Shown: positions 9,601 to 15,970 of the stretch, in pieces
Numbering within the stretch: position 1 is the stretch's first letter
Layout: every line of letters begins with the position of its first letter
NCBI GenBank assembly: GCA_016786965.1
Contig: JAEUVL010000051.1
Span: 1 to 16,378 of the forward strand
Reading direction: 5' to 3'
DNA from: Chitinophagaceae bacterium
GTDB taxonomy: Bacteria; Bacteroidota; Bacteroidia; Chitinophagales; Chitinophagaceae
DNA: 16,378 bases
The notes under the pieces: generated by a model
What the model was told of the DNA's origin: nothing
Seen by the model: the letters and a program-made list of their open reading frames with translations, nothing else
Database searches by the model: none
Program-made: the position numbers and the translations under genes

Positions 9601-9988
9601 TGAGCAGGATAAATACCTGAGAGCACACAAAGGACAATATGCTGAAAGAAACGGTGCTCAACTTCCCTGGAGAAACCAGGTGGATCTGAGGATCATGCAG
9701 GATGTGTTCACGAATATTGGTAAGAGCAAGAACACTTTACAGTTCTCTGTTGACGTGTTTAACGTAGGTAACCTGATCAACCCAAGCTGGGGTAAATTGA
9801 AAGTGGTGAATAACAGCGCAATCCTTGTTCCAAGAAACCAGGCAAACCTGGTTCCCGGCGGAACAATCAAACCAGAATTCAACCTGGCTCTTGACAGAGG
9901 ACAGATCATCACCCGTACGTTCAGAGATAACGCCAGTGTAGCTTCTACCTATTATATGCAGTTTGGCTTACGCTACCTTTTCAATTAA
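6668..9988 (+). CDS. TonB-dependent outer-membrane receptor, Oar-like, with N-terminal carboxypeptidase-regulatory-like domain
   Basis: A 1106-residue outer-membrane protein. Residues 1-21 are a signal peptide (Lys-Arg, Leu-rich core, SLFA before Gln22). Residues about 24-110 form a carboxypeptidase-regulatory-like/CNA-B-type beta domain (GGTVRSTTDEPLAGATV, ITFVGYKV). The plug domain follows (about 115-240, with the typical NNITVDGSDFNNTFG and AVTRSGTN stretches). The rest is a large beta-barrel that ends in an aromatic strand, YYMQFGLRYLFN. This architecture matches the Oar-like branch of Bacteroidota TonB-dependent transporters. The ligand is not predictable from sequence. There is no SusD-like lipoprotein downstream, so it is not a canonical polysaccharide-utilisation SusC. 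The gene is monocistronic: 260 nt of non-coding DNA precede it and a strong terminator follows 24 nt after the stop. The A/T-rich leader (about 6600-6667) shows only degenerate TAnnTTTG-like octamers. Confidence 0.93.
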   Translation: MLKRILFLLLVAFVSGSSLFAQITTSALGGTVRSTTDEPLAGATVVATHQPSGTKYVTVTRAGGVFSIQNMRVGGPYLIEITFVGYKVEKIEDVYLQLAESFQLTPLLTKNDATLENVVVTGTGRRNVILNANRTGAVTNVGRREITVLPSISRSINDLSRLTPQANGAAVGGGNSRQNNITVDGSDFNNTFGIGANVPAQGSPISLDAIEEISVNITPFDVRQSGFIGSALNAVTRSGTNTITGSVYTYWRNEKLQGDRVEKATFVRQPLQFNQYGFRVGGPIIKNKLFYFFNYETEKVITPGQTKLASSPSAAFGSGPNIARPTQTELNDISAFLLSKYGYETGPYDNYDLEGDKQKILARIDWNITPKNKLSLRYNQVESSDPAILSTSFGSTGVNPAPPFGTGRSEATALNSLHFKNSNYFQDYNFYSVAAELNTSFNSRISNTLRASFNNQNEPRSSTSADFPFVDIFKDGSPFTSFGYEPFTYGNLRDVKIYSFVDNLTISAGKHNFLIGLQADFTKTVNGFQPLGASYYRYNSWNDFATGVKPADFAYTYSLKKDYSQAFPGFKFAQYSAFVQDEVTINKRLKLTFGIRADQSTYPGVEEVKENPLVSALTFEKGIKVNTGKLPAQKVLVSPRFGFNWDLYGDRSLQIRGGTGIFTGRVPYVWIVGQAGNSGMLQITQSFNGTANTPGVFNPNVGFYRPATPPTAGTTMPSTVTAFAEDFKMPQTWKTSLAIDVKLPGGIIGTLEAIYNRDYNVLYSRNINLVDPSPLNVNGYPDNRMIYPNANAQKYINKLITTGPGIQVPSATGTSAFSMILTGNQKRGHYASITTRFEKQFKKGFSAMASYTKSIGNVLYDGNGDQPFNTWSLIQSVNGANTPNLAYSNFVVPDRVVASLTYRKEYLKHLATSISLFYEGAIGGRFSYTYSADFNRDGTSADLIYIPKNASEITFQTQTVNGVTYTPQQQSDLFFAYVEQDKYLRAHKGQYAERNGAQLPWRNQVDLRIMQDVFTNIGKSKNTLQFSVDVFNVGNLINPSWGKLKVVNNSAILVPRNQANLVPGGTIKPEFNLALDRGQIITRTFRDNASVASTYYMQFGLRYLFN

Positions 9989-10012
9989 TACTGAAAGACA
10001 TCTATGATAATG

Positions 10013-10043
10013 AAAAATCCCGATCAATGATCGGGATTTTTTT
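10013..10043. terminator. Strong bidirectional intrinsic terminator after the TonB receptor gene
   Basis: A perfect 13-bp stem: AAAAATCCCGATC (10013-10025), loop AAT, GATCGGGATTTTT (10029-10041), continuing to TTT at 10043. The GC-rich core with a T tract on the plus strand, and the mirrored A tract giving T on the minus strand, fits termination of both the receptor gene and the convergent esterase gene (stop at 10110). Confidence 0.92.
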
Positions 10044-10109
10044 ATGCAAGTAAACAGTCAAACAAGTTCTTCAAAACAACCTTTAACCATTGACCACCGA
10101 ATTAATGGT

Positions 10110-10934
10110 TCACGGCTTGGTTGTTCCCCAGCCCCACCGCAGAAAATCGGGCATGGCCCTGCCCCAGGTAAATACATCGTGATGTCCGTCTTCCAGTTCA
10201 AGGTATCGAATATCTTTTTCCCGGTCATAGCCCTTCTCTTCCAGGGCAGCTATCAGGTCAAGCGTATCATCAATGGAATCAATGATTCCGTTCTTGTTGC
10301 GGTCTTTGGTCTCATCCAGGTTTCCACATTGAAAAAAGAATTTCAGCCAGGGCGCATACTTACCATTCCGTACCTGCTGATGCATGATCCGGTGCTTATT
10401 GTCATCATATTCCTCATCATTCTGGTCCACGCTTCGCCACCAGAGGGAGGCAGAGAACAGACCTGCCTTTGTGAATTCACCGGGCCGGTTCCATACAATA
10501 TCCAGTGCACTCAATCCTCCGAGAGAAAAACCGGCGAAAGCTTTTTCCTTAAAAGAACTGATCGAATACTTCTGGCGTATAAAAGGCAGTAATTCATCAA
10601 AAATAAAGGAGGTGTATAACGGGGCCTTTGCTCCACGGCCTTTATAATCAAGCTGATTTTGAGTACCGTATTCCATCTTCCGGTCTGTCCCGCAATGAAT
10701 AGCTACGAACAAAAGGGGCTCTATCTCCTGCCCTGAGTATAATCGTTCCAGAATGGATGTAAAATGCATTTTCTCCATATCCTGTCCATCATTGATCAGC
10801 AATAGGCTGATTGGCGAGGTAGTGGATTGGACAGAAGGCAAAAAGAAATCAATGATCACTTCCCTTTCAAGATATTGAGATTGCAGGATCACATTTTCAG
10901 TAAGAATAACGGATGCTTTGGTGGCCTGTTGCAT
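10110..10934 (-). CDS. Esterase of the alpha/beta-hydrolase fold (putative esterase / Esterase D-like family)
   Basis: A 274-residue protein with no signal peptide, so probably cytoplasmic. The nucleophile elbow is GFSLGG at 135-140, with Ser137 as catalytic serine. LLLINDGQD at 44-52 is the typical early strand/oxyanion segment of this family. GHHDVFTW at 250-257 carries the likely catalytic His, and D207 in CGNLDETKD is a candidate acid. Relatives include enterochelin esterases and S-formylglutathione hydrolases; the substrate here is unknown. Residues 211-222 (DRNKNGIIDSID) match an EF-hand calcium loop at positions 1, 3, 5, 6, 8 and 12, next to the putative catalytic acid. The gene is divergent from the ATP-grasp/GCS2 pair (184 nt between starts), which suggests a shared pathway. 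A TAnnTTTG-type octamer lies directly before the ATG. Confidence 0.85.
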   Translation of the reverse strand: MQQATKASVILTENVILQSQYLEREVIIDFFLPSVQSTTSPISLLLINDGQDMEKMHFTSILERLYSGQEIEPLLFVAIHCGTDRKMEYGTQNQLDYKGRGAKAPLYTSFIFDELLPFIRQKYSISSFKEKAFAGFSLGGLSALDIVWNRPGEFTKAGLFSASLWWRSVDQNDEEYDDNKHRIMHQQVRNGKYAPWLKFFFQCGNLDETKDRNKNGIIDSIDDTLDLIAALEEKGYDREKDIRYLELEDGHHDVFTWGRAMPDFLRWGWGTTKP

Positions 10935-10939
10935 GATTT

Positions 10940-10947
10940 CAAAAGTA
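10940..10947 (-). promoter_or_regulatory. Possible -7 promoter element (TACTTTTG) abutting the esterase start
   Basis: On the reverse strand TACTTTTG matches TAnnTTTG and ends 5 nt before the esterase ATG. If used, transcription would begin at or next to the start codon, giving an almost leaderless mRNA. No TTTG is present at -33 spacing, so this could be a chance match. Confidence 0.25.
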
Positions 10948-11014
10948 ACGATTTCATAATAATTCTGTCTTTTAGCCGTAATATTTCAACAATAAAGTAA
11001 AAGCAACCGGTTAA

Positions 11015-11046
11015 TTTGTTAATTTGATTACGAAAAAATAAATTTG
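11015..11046 (+). promoter_or_regulatory. Bacteroidota-type promoter (TTTG-N20-TAAATTTG) for the ligase operon
   Basis: TTTG at 11015-11018 and TAAATTTG at 11039-11046 are separated by 20 nt, in the range expected for the Bacteroidota primary sigma factor (-33 TTTG, -7 TAnnTTTG). The start of transcription would be near 11052, leaving a leader of about 65 nt before the ATP-grasp ATG. This is the best-formed promoter in the window. Confidence 0.7.
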
Positions 11047-11118
11047 AAAGCAGCCGCTTCCGATCGCCCTTTGGACAGGTAACGGCTTCTTTAATTATTA
11101 AATACCTAAAACCAGTTT

Positions 11119-12072
11119 ATGAAGAAAATCGGGATCCTCCACGGTAAAGAACGTTCCTTTCCGGAAGCTTTTGTTGCAAGAGTAAACAGTAAAAACGTAC
11201 CCGGTATCATTGCCGAACCTGTCCGGATAGATAAAGCCATGCAGGGAGTGCATAGCGGGTATGCCGTTATCATCGACCGTATATCACAGGATGTACCTTT
11301 TTACCGTACCTGGTTAAAGAATGCTGCTGTTACCGGCACCGCCGTTATCAATAATCCTTTCTGGTGGAGCGCAGATGATAAATACTTCAACAATTGTCTT
11401 ATGACCAAAGTAGATGTACCTGTTCCCAAAACGGCCATCATTCCTTCCCGTGATCTGCCTGATGACACTTCTGATGATTCGTTCAGCAACCTGGCATTTC
11501 CCCTGGACTGGAATTCCATTTTCAGTTATGTGGGATTCCCTGCTTATATGAAGCCTTTTGCCGGTGGTGGATGGAAACATGTATATAAATTGACCGATGC
11601 AGAGGATTTCTTTACCAAACATGCTGAAACAGGCCAATTAGTAATGCTGCTGCAGGAAGAGATCGTATTCACTGAGTACTATCGTTGCTATTGCATCGGA
11701 GGTAAATACGTTCGTATCATGTCGTATGAGCCACGTAATCCGCATCACCTGCGTTATGTGGCCGATTTTAAACCTTCGCCGGAGCGTCTTCAGCAAATGA
11801 CAGATATCGTTTTACGTATCAATAAATATCTTGGTTATGATTTTAATACAGTTGAGCTGGCAGTAAGAGACGGCGTTCCGTATGCCATCGATTTCTGTAA
11901 CCCTGCTCCTGATGCTGACATTGCCAGTGTGGGACAAGAGAACTTTGAATGGGTGGTGGAAACATCAGCCAACTATGCTATTGAAAAGGCATTGGAGAAT
12001 AAAGAAGGACAGGACAATCTTACCTGGGGCGAATATGTAAGAAGAGGAGCGAATAAAAGTCCGTTAGTGTAA
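11119..12072 (+). CDS. ATP-grasp domain ligase (RimK/glutathione-synthetase-like fold)
   Basis: A 317-residue protein. ATP-grasp enzymes activate a carboxylate as acyl-phosphate and join it to an amine or thiol. Visible elements: NNPFWWSADDKYF at 78-90 (Lys88, typical asparagine-proline entry to the N-lobe), VPVPKT at 100-105, PAYMKPFAGGG at 141-151 (Lys145 as the ATP-phosphate lysine, then the mobile Gly loop), QEEIVF at 179-184 (hinge glutamates) and RCYCIGGKYVRI at 189-200. The catalytic strand is VELAVRDGVPYAIDFCNPAPD at 245-265, with E246, D258 and N261 as likely Mg ligands. The last motif is D-x-x-N rather than the usual E-x-N. There is no signal peptide, so it should be cytoplasmic. 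It is followed 102 nt downstream by a GCS2-type ligase in the same direction, with no terminator between them, so co-transcription is likely. The exact substrates are unknown. Confidence 0.85.
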   Translation: MKKIGILHGKERSFPEAFVARVNSKNVPGIIAEPVRIDKAMQGVHSGYAVIIDRISQDVPFYRTWLKNAAVTGTAVINNPFWWSADDKYFNNCLMTKVDVPVPKTAIIPSRDLPDDTSDDSFSNLAFPLDWNSIFSYVGFPAYMKPFAGGGWKHVYKLTDAEDFFTKHAETGQLVMLLQEEIVFTEYYRCYCIGGKYVRIMSYEPRNPHHLRYVADFKPSPERLQQMTDIVLRINKYLGYDFNTVELAVRDGVPYAIDFCNPAPDADIASVGQENFEWVVETSANYAIEKALENKEGQDNLTWGEYVRRGANKSPLV

Positions 12073-12093
12073 ACTGGTAATCCTGCTTTGCTG

Positions 12094-12125
12094 GCCGCCT
12101 GTGAAATATTTGAACACAGGGTGGC
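12094..12125 (+). other. Intercistronic RNA hairpin between the two ligase genes
   Basis: CCTGTG (12098-12103) pairs with CACAGG (12115-12120) across an 11-nt loop. The stem is extended by GCC (12094-12096) with GGC (12123-12125) past a small internal loop. No T tract follows, so it is not an obvious terminator. It could be an mRNA processing or stability element between the ATP-grasp and GCS2 cistrons. Confidence 0.35.
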
Positions 12126-12174
12126 GACTGAATCTCTAATTAACGTGACTGAAATTTTTACCAACTAAATCATT

Positions 12175-13284
12175 ATGAATCTGAACTACAAAAGCTTTAC
12201 TCTTGGCGTGGAAGAAGAGTACATGGTGCTTGATCCGAAAACCTATGAACTCAAAAGCCACCAGCAAAGGATCGTACAGGAGGGACAAAAAGTAATAAAG
12301 GACAAAGTAAAAGCAGAAATGCACCAGGCTGTGGTGGAAGTGGGAACAGACATTTGTGCCGACATAGACGAAGCGTTCCTTGACGTGGCCACACTTCGCA
12401 AAACCATTGGTGGTATTGCCGATGGGCTTGGTTTTGCCATGGGCGCATCCGGCACCCATCCCTTCAGCCATTGGGAAAGCCAGCTGATTACTGACCATAT
12501 TCGCTACAATGAGATCGTGAACGAACTACAGGAAGCAGCCCGCAGCAACCTCATCTTTGGATTGCATGTGCATGTAGGCATGGAAAACAGGGAAATGGCG
12601 AATCATATTGCCAACAGCACCCGTTATTTTCTGCCGCATGTATTTGCCCTGAGTACCAATTCTCCTTTTTGGGAAGGACGTATGACCGGCTACAAATCAT
12701 TCCGCACCAAAGTATTTGATAAATTTCCACGCACCGGCATTCCGGATGCATTTGACAGCATTGAAGCATACGACAACTATGTAAAGCTGCTGATAAAGAC
12801 CAATTGTATTGACAATGCTAAAAAAATATGGTGGGACCTGCGGGTACATCCGTTCTTTAACACTGTTGAGTTTAGGGTGTGTGATATACCACTGACAGTG
12901 GATGAAACGATCACTATTGCCGCCCTGTTCCAGGCTATTTGCGCCAGGATATACATGTTGCGCAGCAAGAACCTCAACTTCATCCAGTATTCCCGTGCAT
13001 TGCTGAATGAGAATAAATGGCGGGCCAGCCGCTATGGTGTGGATGGCTACCTGATCGACTTTGGTAAAGAAGAAGAAGTAAATACCAGGGCCCTGATCTA
13101 TGAGTTGCTTGATTTTCTTGACCCGGTGCTTGACCATCTCGGCAGCCGTCACCGTATCGCATATGTACATAAAATGCTGGAAAATGGTACTGGTGCCGAT
13201 CGCCAACTGGCAGTATTTGAAAAAACAAAGGACCTGACCGAAGTAGCCAAATATATACAGGGACAATACCTTGAAGGCATCTGA
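12175..13284 (+). CDS. GCS2-family carboxylate-amine ligase (YbdK-like, COG2170)
   Basis: A 369-residue cytoplasmic enzyme of the glutamate-cysteine ligase type 2 fold, related to glutamine synthetase. Diagnostic elements: GVEEEY at 11-16 (metal-binding glutamates), VEVGTD at 54-59, GTHPF at 93-97, FGLHVHVG at 128-135, VEFRVCDIP at 231-239 and NKWRASRYGVDG at 280-291. Length matches the family (about 370). E. coli YbdK has weak gamma-glutamyl-cysteine ligase activity in vitro and no settled physiological substrate; EgtA-type relatives make gamma-glutamylcysteine for ergothioneine. The reaction here is therefore best stated as ATP-dependent ligation of a carboxylate (probably a glutamate gamma-carboxyl) to an amine. 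It is the second gene of the ATP-grasp operon and ends 35 nt before a strong terminator. No glutathione synthetase or ergothioneine genes are visible. Confidence 0.92.
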   Translation: MNLNYKSFTLGVEEEYMVLDPKTYELKSHQQRIVQEGQKVIKDKVKAEMHQAVVEVGTDICADIDEAFLDVATLRKTIGGIADGLGFAMGASGTHPFSHWESQLITDHIRYNEIVNELQEAARSNLIFGLHVHVGMENREMANHIANSTRYFLPHVFALSTNSPFWEGRMTGYKSFRTKVFDKFPRTGIPDAFDSIEAYDNYVKLLIKTNCIDNAKKIWWDLRVHPFFNTVEFRVCDIPLTVDETITIAALFQAICARIYMLRSKNLNFIQYSRALLNENKWRASRYGVDGYLIDFGKEEEVNTRALIYELLDFLDPVLDHLGSRHRIAYVHKMLENGTGADRQLAVFEKTKDLTEVAKYIQGQYLEGI

Positions 13285-13319
13285 TAGCTATTTCTCCTGA
13301 AACTTAAGAACTATATATT

Positions 13320-13357
13320 TTAAAAAGCACCAGGTATAAGAAGCTGGTGCTTTTTAA
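13320..13357 (+). terminator. Strong intrinsic terminator of the ligase operon
   Basis: AAAAAGCACCAG (13322-13333), a 10-nt loop, then CTGGTGCTTTTT (13344-13355): a perfect 12-bp stem, extended by two A-T pairs, with a T tract. It closes the ATP-grasp/GCS2 unit and separates it from the downstream small gene. Confidence 0.92.
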
Positions 13358-13434
13358 TTATACAACGTTTGCATAATATTGCATTGACAGATCATTATTA
13401 ACACCAATCTCCGCTTGCGCATTTAGTAAAAATC

Positions 13435-13848
13435 ATGAAGATAGTCAACCTTGTGTACGACAAAGAAATCGAGTGTTTTGATGGCACCCTTGAATTTGCA
13501 GATAATAAATATGATATCACCCTAAGTGATTTTGAGGCCATAGAGGAAAAACAGGCTCTTGAATTAGCCAACAAAATTGGCGGATGGCTGGAACAGCATT
13601 TGCACCAGGTAAAAGATTATGCCGCATCAAAATTAGTCCCGCTAAAAAATGAGAGCTGGCTTTTTGAAGGTGAACAACCTATATCGGGATCTCAATTTCT
13701 GGACACCATTGAACTGGAAGGCATCAATGCCTTCCCCGAAGGGAATTTTGAGATTTACTTTGACGACCATGAGTTGTTTGGCAACAATATCATCGTAGTA
13801 GATGTAAGTTCAGCCTTCGAAATTGCCAATGCTTATTTAGCAGAATAA
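13435..13848 (+). CDS. Small acidic protein, probable DUF2262 domain
   Basis: A 137-residue acidic protein without signal peptide or membrane segment. The order of features resembles DUF2262: an early FDGTLEF strand (15-21), a helical middle (about 36-68), the signature-like LVPLKNESWL (67-76), and a C-terminal YFDDHELFGNNIIVVDV (108-124), where family members have a D-x-x-F...I-x-V pattern. The family's function is unknown, and I assign it from memory of its pattern, so the call is tentative. The ATG at 13435 gives the only start that keeps the N-terminal strand. The gene sits alone between the ligase-operon terminator and a convergent gene. No good promoter is seen in the 77 nt after the terminator. 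Confidence 0.7.
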   Translation: MKIVNLVYDKEIECFDGTLEFADNKYDITLSDFEAIEEKQALELANKIGGWLEQHLHQVKDYAASKLVPLKNESWLFEGEQPISGSQFLDTIELEGINAFPEGNFEIYFDDHELFGNNIIVVDVSSAFEIANAYLAE

Positions 13849-13855
13849 CTATTAC

Positions 13856-13871
13856 CTGCGAAAATTCGCAG
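13856..13871. repeat. Short palindromic hairpin between convergent genes
   Basis: CTGCGAA (13856-13862), AA, TTCGCAG (13865-13871): a near-perfect inverted repeat 8 nt after the DUF2262-like stop and 41 nt before the end of the convergent gene. It has no T tract on either strand, so it is at best a weak terminator or an mRNA 3'-end stabiliser. Confidence 0.35.
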
Positions 13872-13912
13872 TCTTATGGTTTCTCGGGCTGATTCTTTAT
13901 CCTGCTAAATCA

Positions 13913-14413
13913 CTAAGCACATAATTCCACCTTAAAGGCCAAACTAAAGTAATTAAAGTAGCGGCCTTTTTCATTTACACCGGCACCATTCCAGGCACAG
14001 CCAAAATGAAAGGGATGATGTGCATGGCTCACCGCTTCTCCAATACCAATAATACCCTGCTCTGTTTGAAGCCGGAAACCATAACTATTATTCTTTTGTA
14101 ATGCTACCGGTGCCAGCTCAAAACGTAACCATTTAGCTGTATCGTTCCGCTCGATGGCAAGCACCGACTGACTGATAGCAGGGCCCCAGGTTTTGGAGGC
14201 TGCATCAAACTCATGCAGTGTGAGCAACATATCACCGGGTTGTGTAACAGCGGAAGAATATACTTGTATATTATTCAGCATCCCTTCTGAGGGACAGGAA
14301 AATGTTTGTCCTGCCAGGCGGTCAGCCGAATCGTTGTGCAGGTGCCCGATCCATAAAGTGGTATTATTTTGTGTCTGGCTGAGAACGGGGCGGGCACGAT
14401 GAATCGTTTCCAT
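13913..14413 (-). CDS. Hypothetical protein, predicted beta-sandwich
   Basis: A 166-residue protein starting at the ATG at 14411-14413. A longer frame reaching an ATG at 14473 exists, but the promoter-like TAGCTTTG (14452-14459) would lie inside it, and those extra 20 residues look like translated A/T-rich leader. I do not recognise a family. The pattern of short alternating strands (LAGQTFSCPSEGMLNNIQVYS at 33-53 is typical of the first strands of a galactose-binding-like or jelly-roll sandwich; WLRFELAPVALQKNNSYGFRL at 95-115 similarly) suggests an all-beta ligand-binding domain. A His-rich SHAHHPFHFG (129-138) is notable. There is no signal peptide. The beta-propeller gene lies 279 nt upstream on the same strand. 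Function unknown. Confidence 0.65.
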   Translation of the reverse strand: METIHRARPVLSQTQNNTTLWIGHLHNDSADRLAGQTFSCPSEGMLNNIQVYSSAVTQPGDMLLTLHEFDAASKTWGPAISQSVLAIERNDTAKWLRFELAPVALQKNNSYGFRLQTEQGIIGIGEAVSHAHHPFHFGCAWNGAGVNEKGRYFNYFSLAFKVELCA

Positions 14414-14451
14414 AGGTTGTAATTTTAAAATAAATAAACGGATTTGTACTG

Positions 14452-14459
14452 CAAAGCTA
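14452..14459 (-). promoter_or_regulatory. -7 promoter element (TAGCTTTG) for the beta-sandwich gene
   Basis: On the reverse strand TAGCTTTG followed by C matches TAnnTTTG exactly, 38 nt before the ATG at 14413. No TTTG was found at -33. It supports the shorter start of the gene and suggests the gene is not dependent on read-through from the beta-propeller gene. The 279 nt between these two genes otherwise show no gene I can support. Confidence 0.45.
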
Positions 14460-14692
14460 ACACTGCTTAGCACTCTCCTATTGCATCTGAATACCTGATT
14501 TTCGTCATTTGCGTATAAAGTGAAGCAATATTGGCGGGAATGGAAGGGAAACTTACGATAGCAAGGTCAAAATAAAGGATGCCAGATAAAAAATATCAGC
14601 ACTATGATATCATCGCTTTCAAGGGCATTACTCTTAGATATGAAATTCGGTAAAGCCCTGAACTTACATCACAGTATAAGACCAAAAACCTG

Positions 14693-15910
14693 CTATACTT
14701 TAAAATGGGTGAACAATGGTTGAATAAAGTTCCTGGTACTTCCTCCTTTCAGAATAAAGCCGCTTGCCACCCAGGTTGTATCATCCGGTGAATGTTTGCG
14801 GCAGGCCACATAATCTCCCCATTTCAGATCGGATGAGGTGTGAGTTCCTTTCATGTGGATCTTCAGGCTCCATTTCTTAGCAGCATCATCAAACACTCCT
14901 AAGGCATGAGATGGATAAATAGTATTACCGCCACAGAGCAGGCTGATACCAACAGTGCCGTTCTTATTTGGATAACTGTCAGGATAAGCATATGCGGTAT
15001 TGGGGCTCCAAATGTCCGGTTCATCCAGCCGTTTAAATGTTTTGGCATCGATCCGCACACAACGAATGAAGGGATAAGGACGGCCTGCCTGTTTATTAGC
15101 GGTCCACATAAACCCTATTACGCCTTTACTCACCCATGCGCCGGTAATACGTTCATCACATCTGTTCAGCCAGTTACGTCCGTCGGGGCAATTGGCTGTA
15201 TATGTACCGTTATTGAAAGAAGAAATAGGGATTTTAAATTCATTTACGGTGAGTGATTTTTCCTTCCATTCATACAGGTTTAGTTCCCTGTTTGAATTGA
15301 AAGAGCCAAAATACATGGTATCAGCAGCTCCCTGTGTGCAGCGGAGAGAGAAATTCTTTGTCGTTTCAAAATGTTGCAACTTCAGATTGGAGGCGGAGTT
15401 TGCCAGTTCATCAAGTGACAGCCGGAAGATAAGGCCCCGTGTAAAGTCTCCTCCTTTGAATACATTGGTGCCAACATATAAAAAGTTAGAAGACAGCGCA
15501 GCGTGGTTATAATCAAACCATTGTTTTGCCCATTTCGGATTTGCAGAAGGTTTTATATCCCACCAATACCAGTCTTTTTCCGCCAGTGTTTTTGACTTAT
15601 TCACTGCCACCCGCAGTACATTCTCCCCGGAGGCGTCCTCAGAGTATTGCAGTATCCAGAAAGTAAGCTTCCGGCTGGGGTCATACAGTACTGTCTGATC
15701 GCAACAGAAATCGACACCTGGTTTTGGCAACTGCGTGTAAGGACTAAGATAGGTCCATGTTTGTCCTCCATCCAATGATTTGGAGGCAAACCAGTTACCT
15801 GTATAAAAGATCGTTTTCGCATTGATGCTTAGTGATGGCTCGCAAACAGTGCTGGTTTGATTTGAAATGGCGCTTCCAAGCTGAGCGGAAGAAAGGATTT
15901 GTATTTGCAT
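14693..15910 (-). CDS. BNR/Asp-box (sialidase-like) beta-propeller protein
   Basis: A 405-residue protein. Residues 45-52 (SLDGGQTW) form a canonical Asp box, S-x-D-x-G-x-T-W, the turn motif of sialidases and related exo-glycosidase or photosystem-assembly beta-propellers. Several later segments show the same strand rhythm with Trp/Asp-rich loops (WYWWDIKP near 115, KQWFDYNHAALSSNFLYVGTNVF, ITGAWVSKGVIGFMW). Only one Asp box is clear, and I cannot locate a full sialidase active site (arginine triad), so enzymatic activity is not claimed. It could be a binding propeller. The annotated ATG at 15908-15910 leaves no signal peptide, although the upstream frame is open to 15982 and would encode a hydrophobic stretch. 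It is co-directional with the Lys-rich gene (upstream) and the beta-sandwich gene (downstream). Confidence 0.75.
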   Translation of the reverse strand: MQIQILSSAQLGSAISNQTSTVCEPSLSINAKTIFYTGNWFASKSLDGGQTWTYLSPYTQLPKPGVDFCCDQTVLYDPSRKLTFWILQYSEDASGENVLRVAVNKSKTLAEKDWYWWDIKPSANPKWAKQWFDYNHAALSSNFLYVGTNVFKGGDFTRGLIFRLSLDELANSASNLKLQHFETTKNFSLRCTQGAADTMYFGSFNSNRELNLYEWKEKSLTVNEFKIPISSFNNGTYTANCPDGRNWLNRCDERITGAWVSKGVIGFMWTANKQAGRPYPFIRCVRIDAKTFKRLDEPDIWSPNTAYAYPDSYPNKNGTVGISLLCGGNTIYPSHALGVFDDAAKKWSLKIHMKGTHTSSDLKWGDYVACRKHSPDDTTWVASGFILKGGSTRNFIQPLFTHFKV

Positions 15911-15955
15911 ACCAATGGTTATAAGAGTTAGCTTAAAATAAAGAGGTAACAGGAA

Positions 15956-15970
15956 AAGTACAGCGTACTT
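15956..15970 (-). other. Small hairpin downstream of the Lys-rich gene
   Basis: AAGTAC, loop AGC, GTACTT: a 6-bp perfect stem in the 78-nt gap between the Lys-rich gene (stop at 15989) and the beta-propeller start. GTACT recurs about 10 nt further on. Read on the minus strand, the stem is followed by TT only, so it is a weak terminator at best. Confidence 0.25.

Noticed and set aside
9989..10109. A SusD-like partner downstream of the TonB receptor
   Set aside because: The receptor gene is followed at once by a strong terminator and a convergent esterase; no lipoprotein gene is present.
12697..13266. A 189-codon frame opposite the GCS2 ligase
   Set aside because: The plus-strand GCS2 protein has clear family motifs throughout; the antisense frame shows none.
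14414..14473. Extended start (ATG at 14473) for the beta-sandwich gene
   Set aside because: It would place a TAGCTTTG promoter element inside the coding region, and the added residues look like translated A/T-rich leader.
14579..14653. A 24-codon plus-strand mini-ORF in the gap before the beta-propeller stop
   Set aside because: Too short to support; no promoter, no clear ribosome-binding site and no recognisable product, although AAAGG precedes its ATG.
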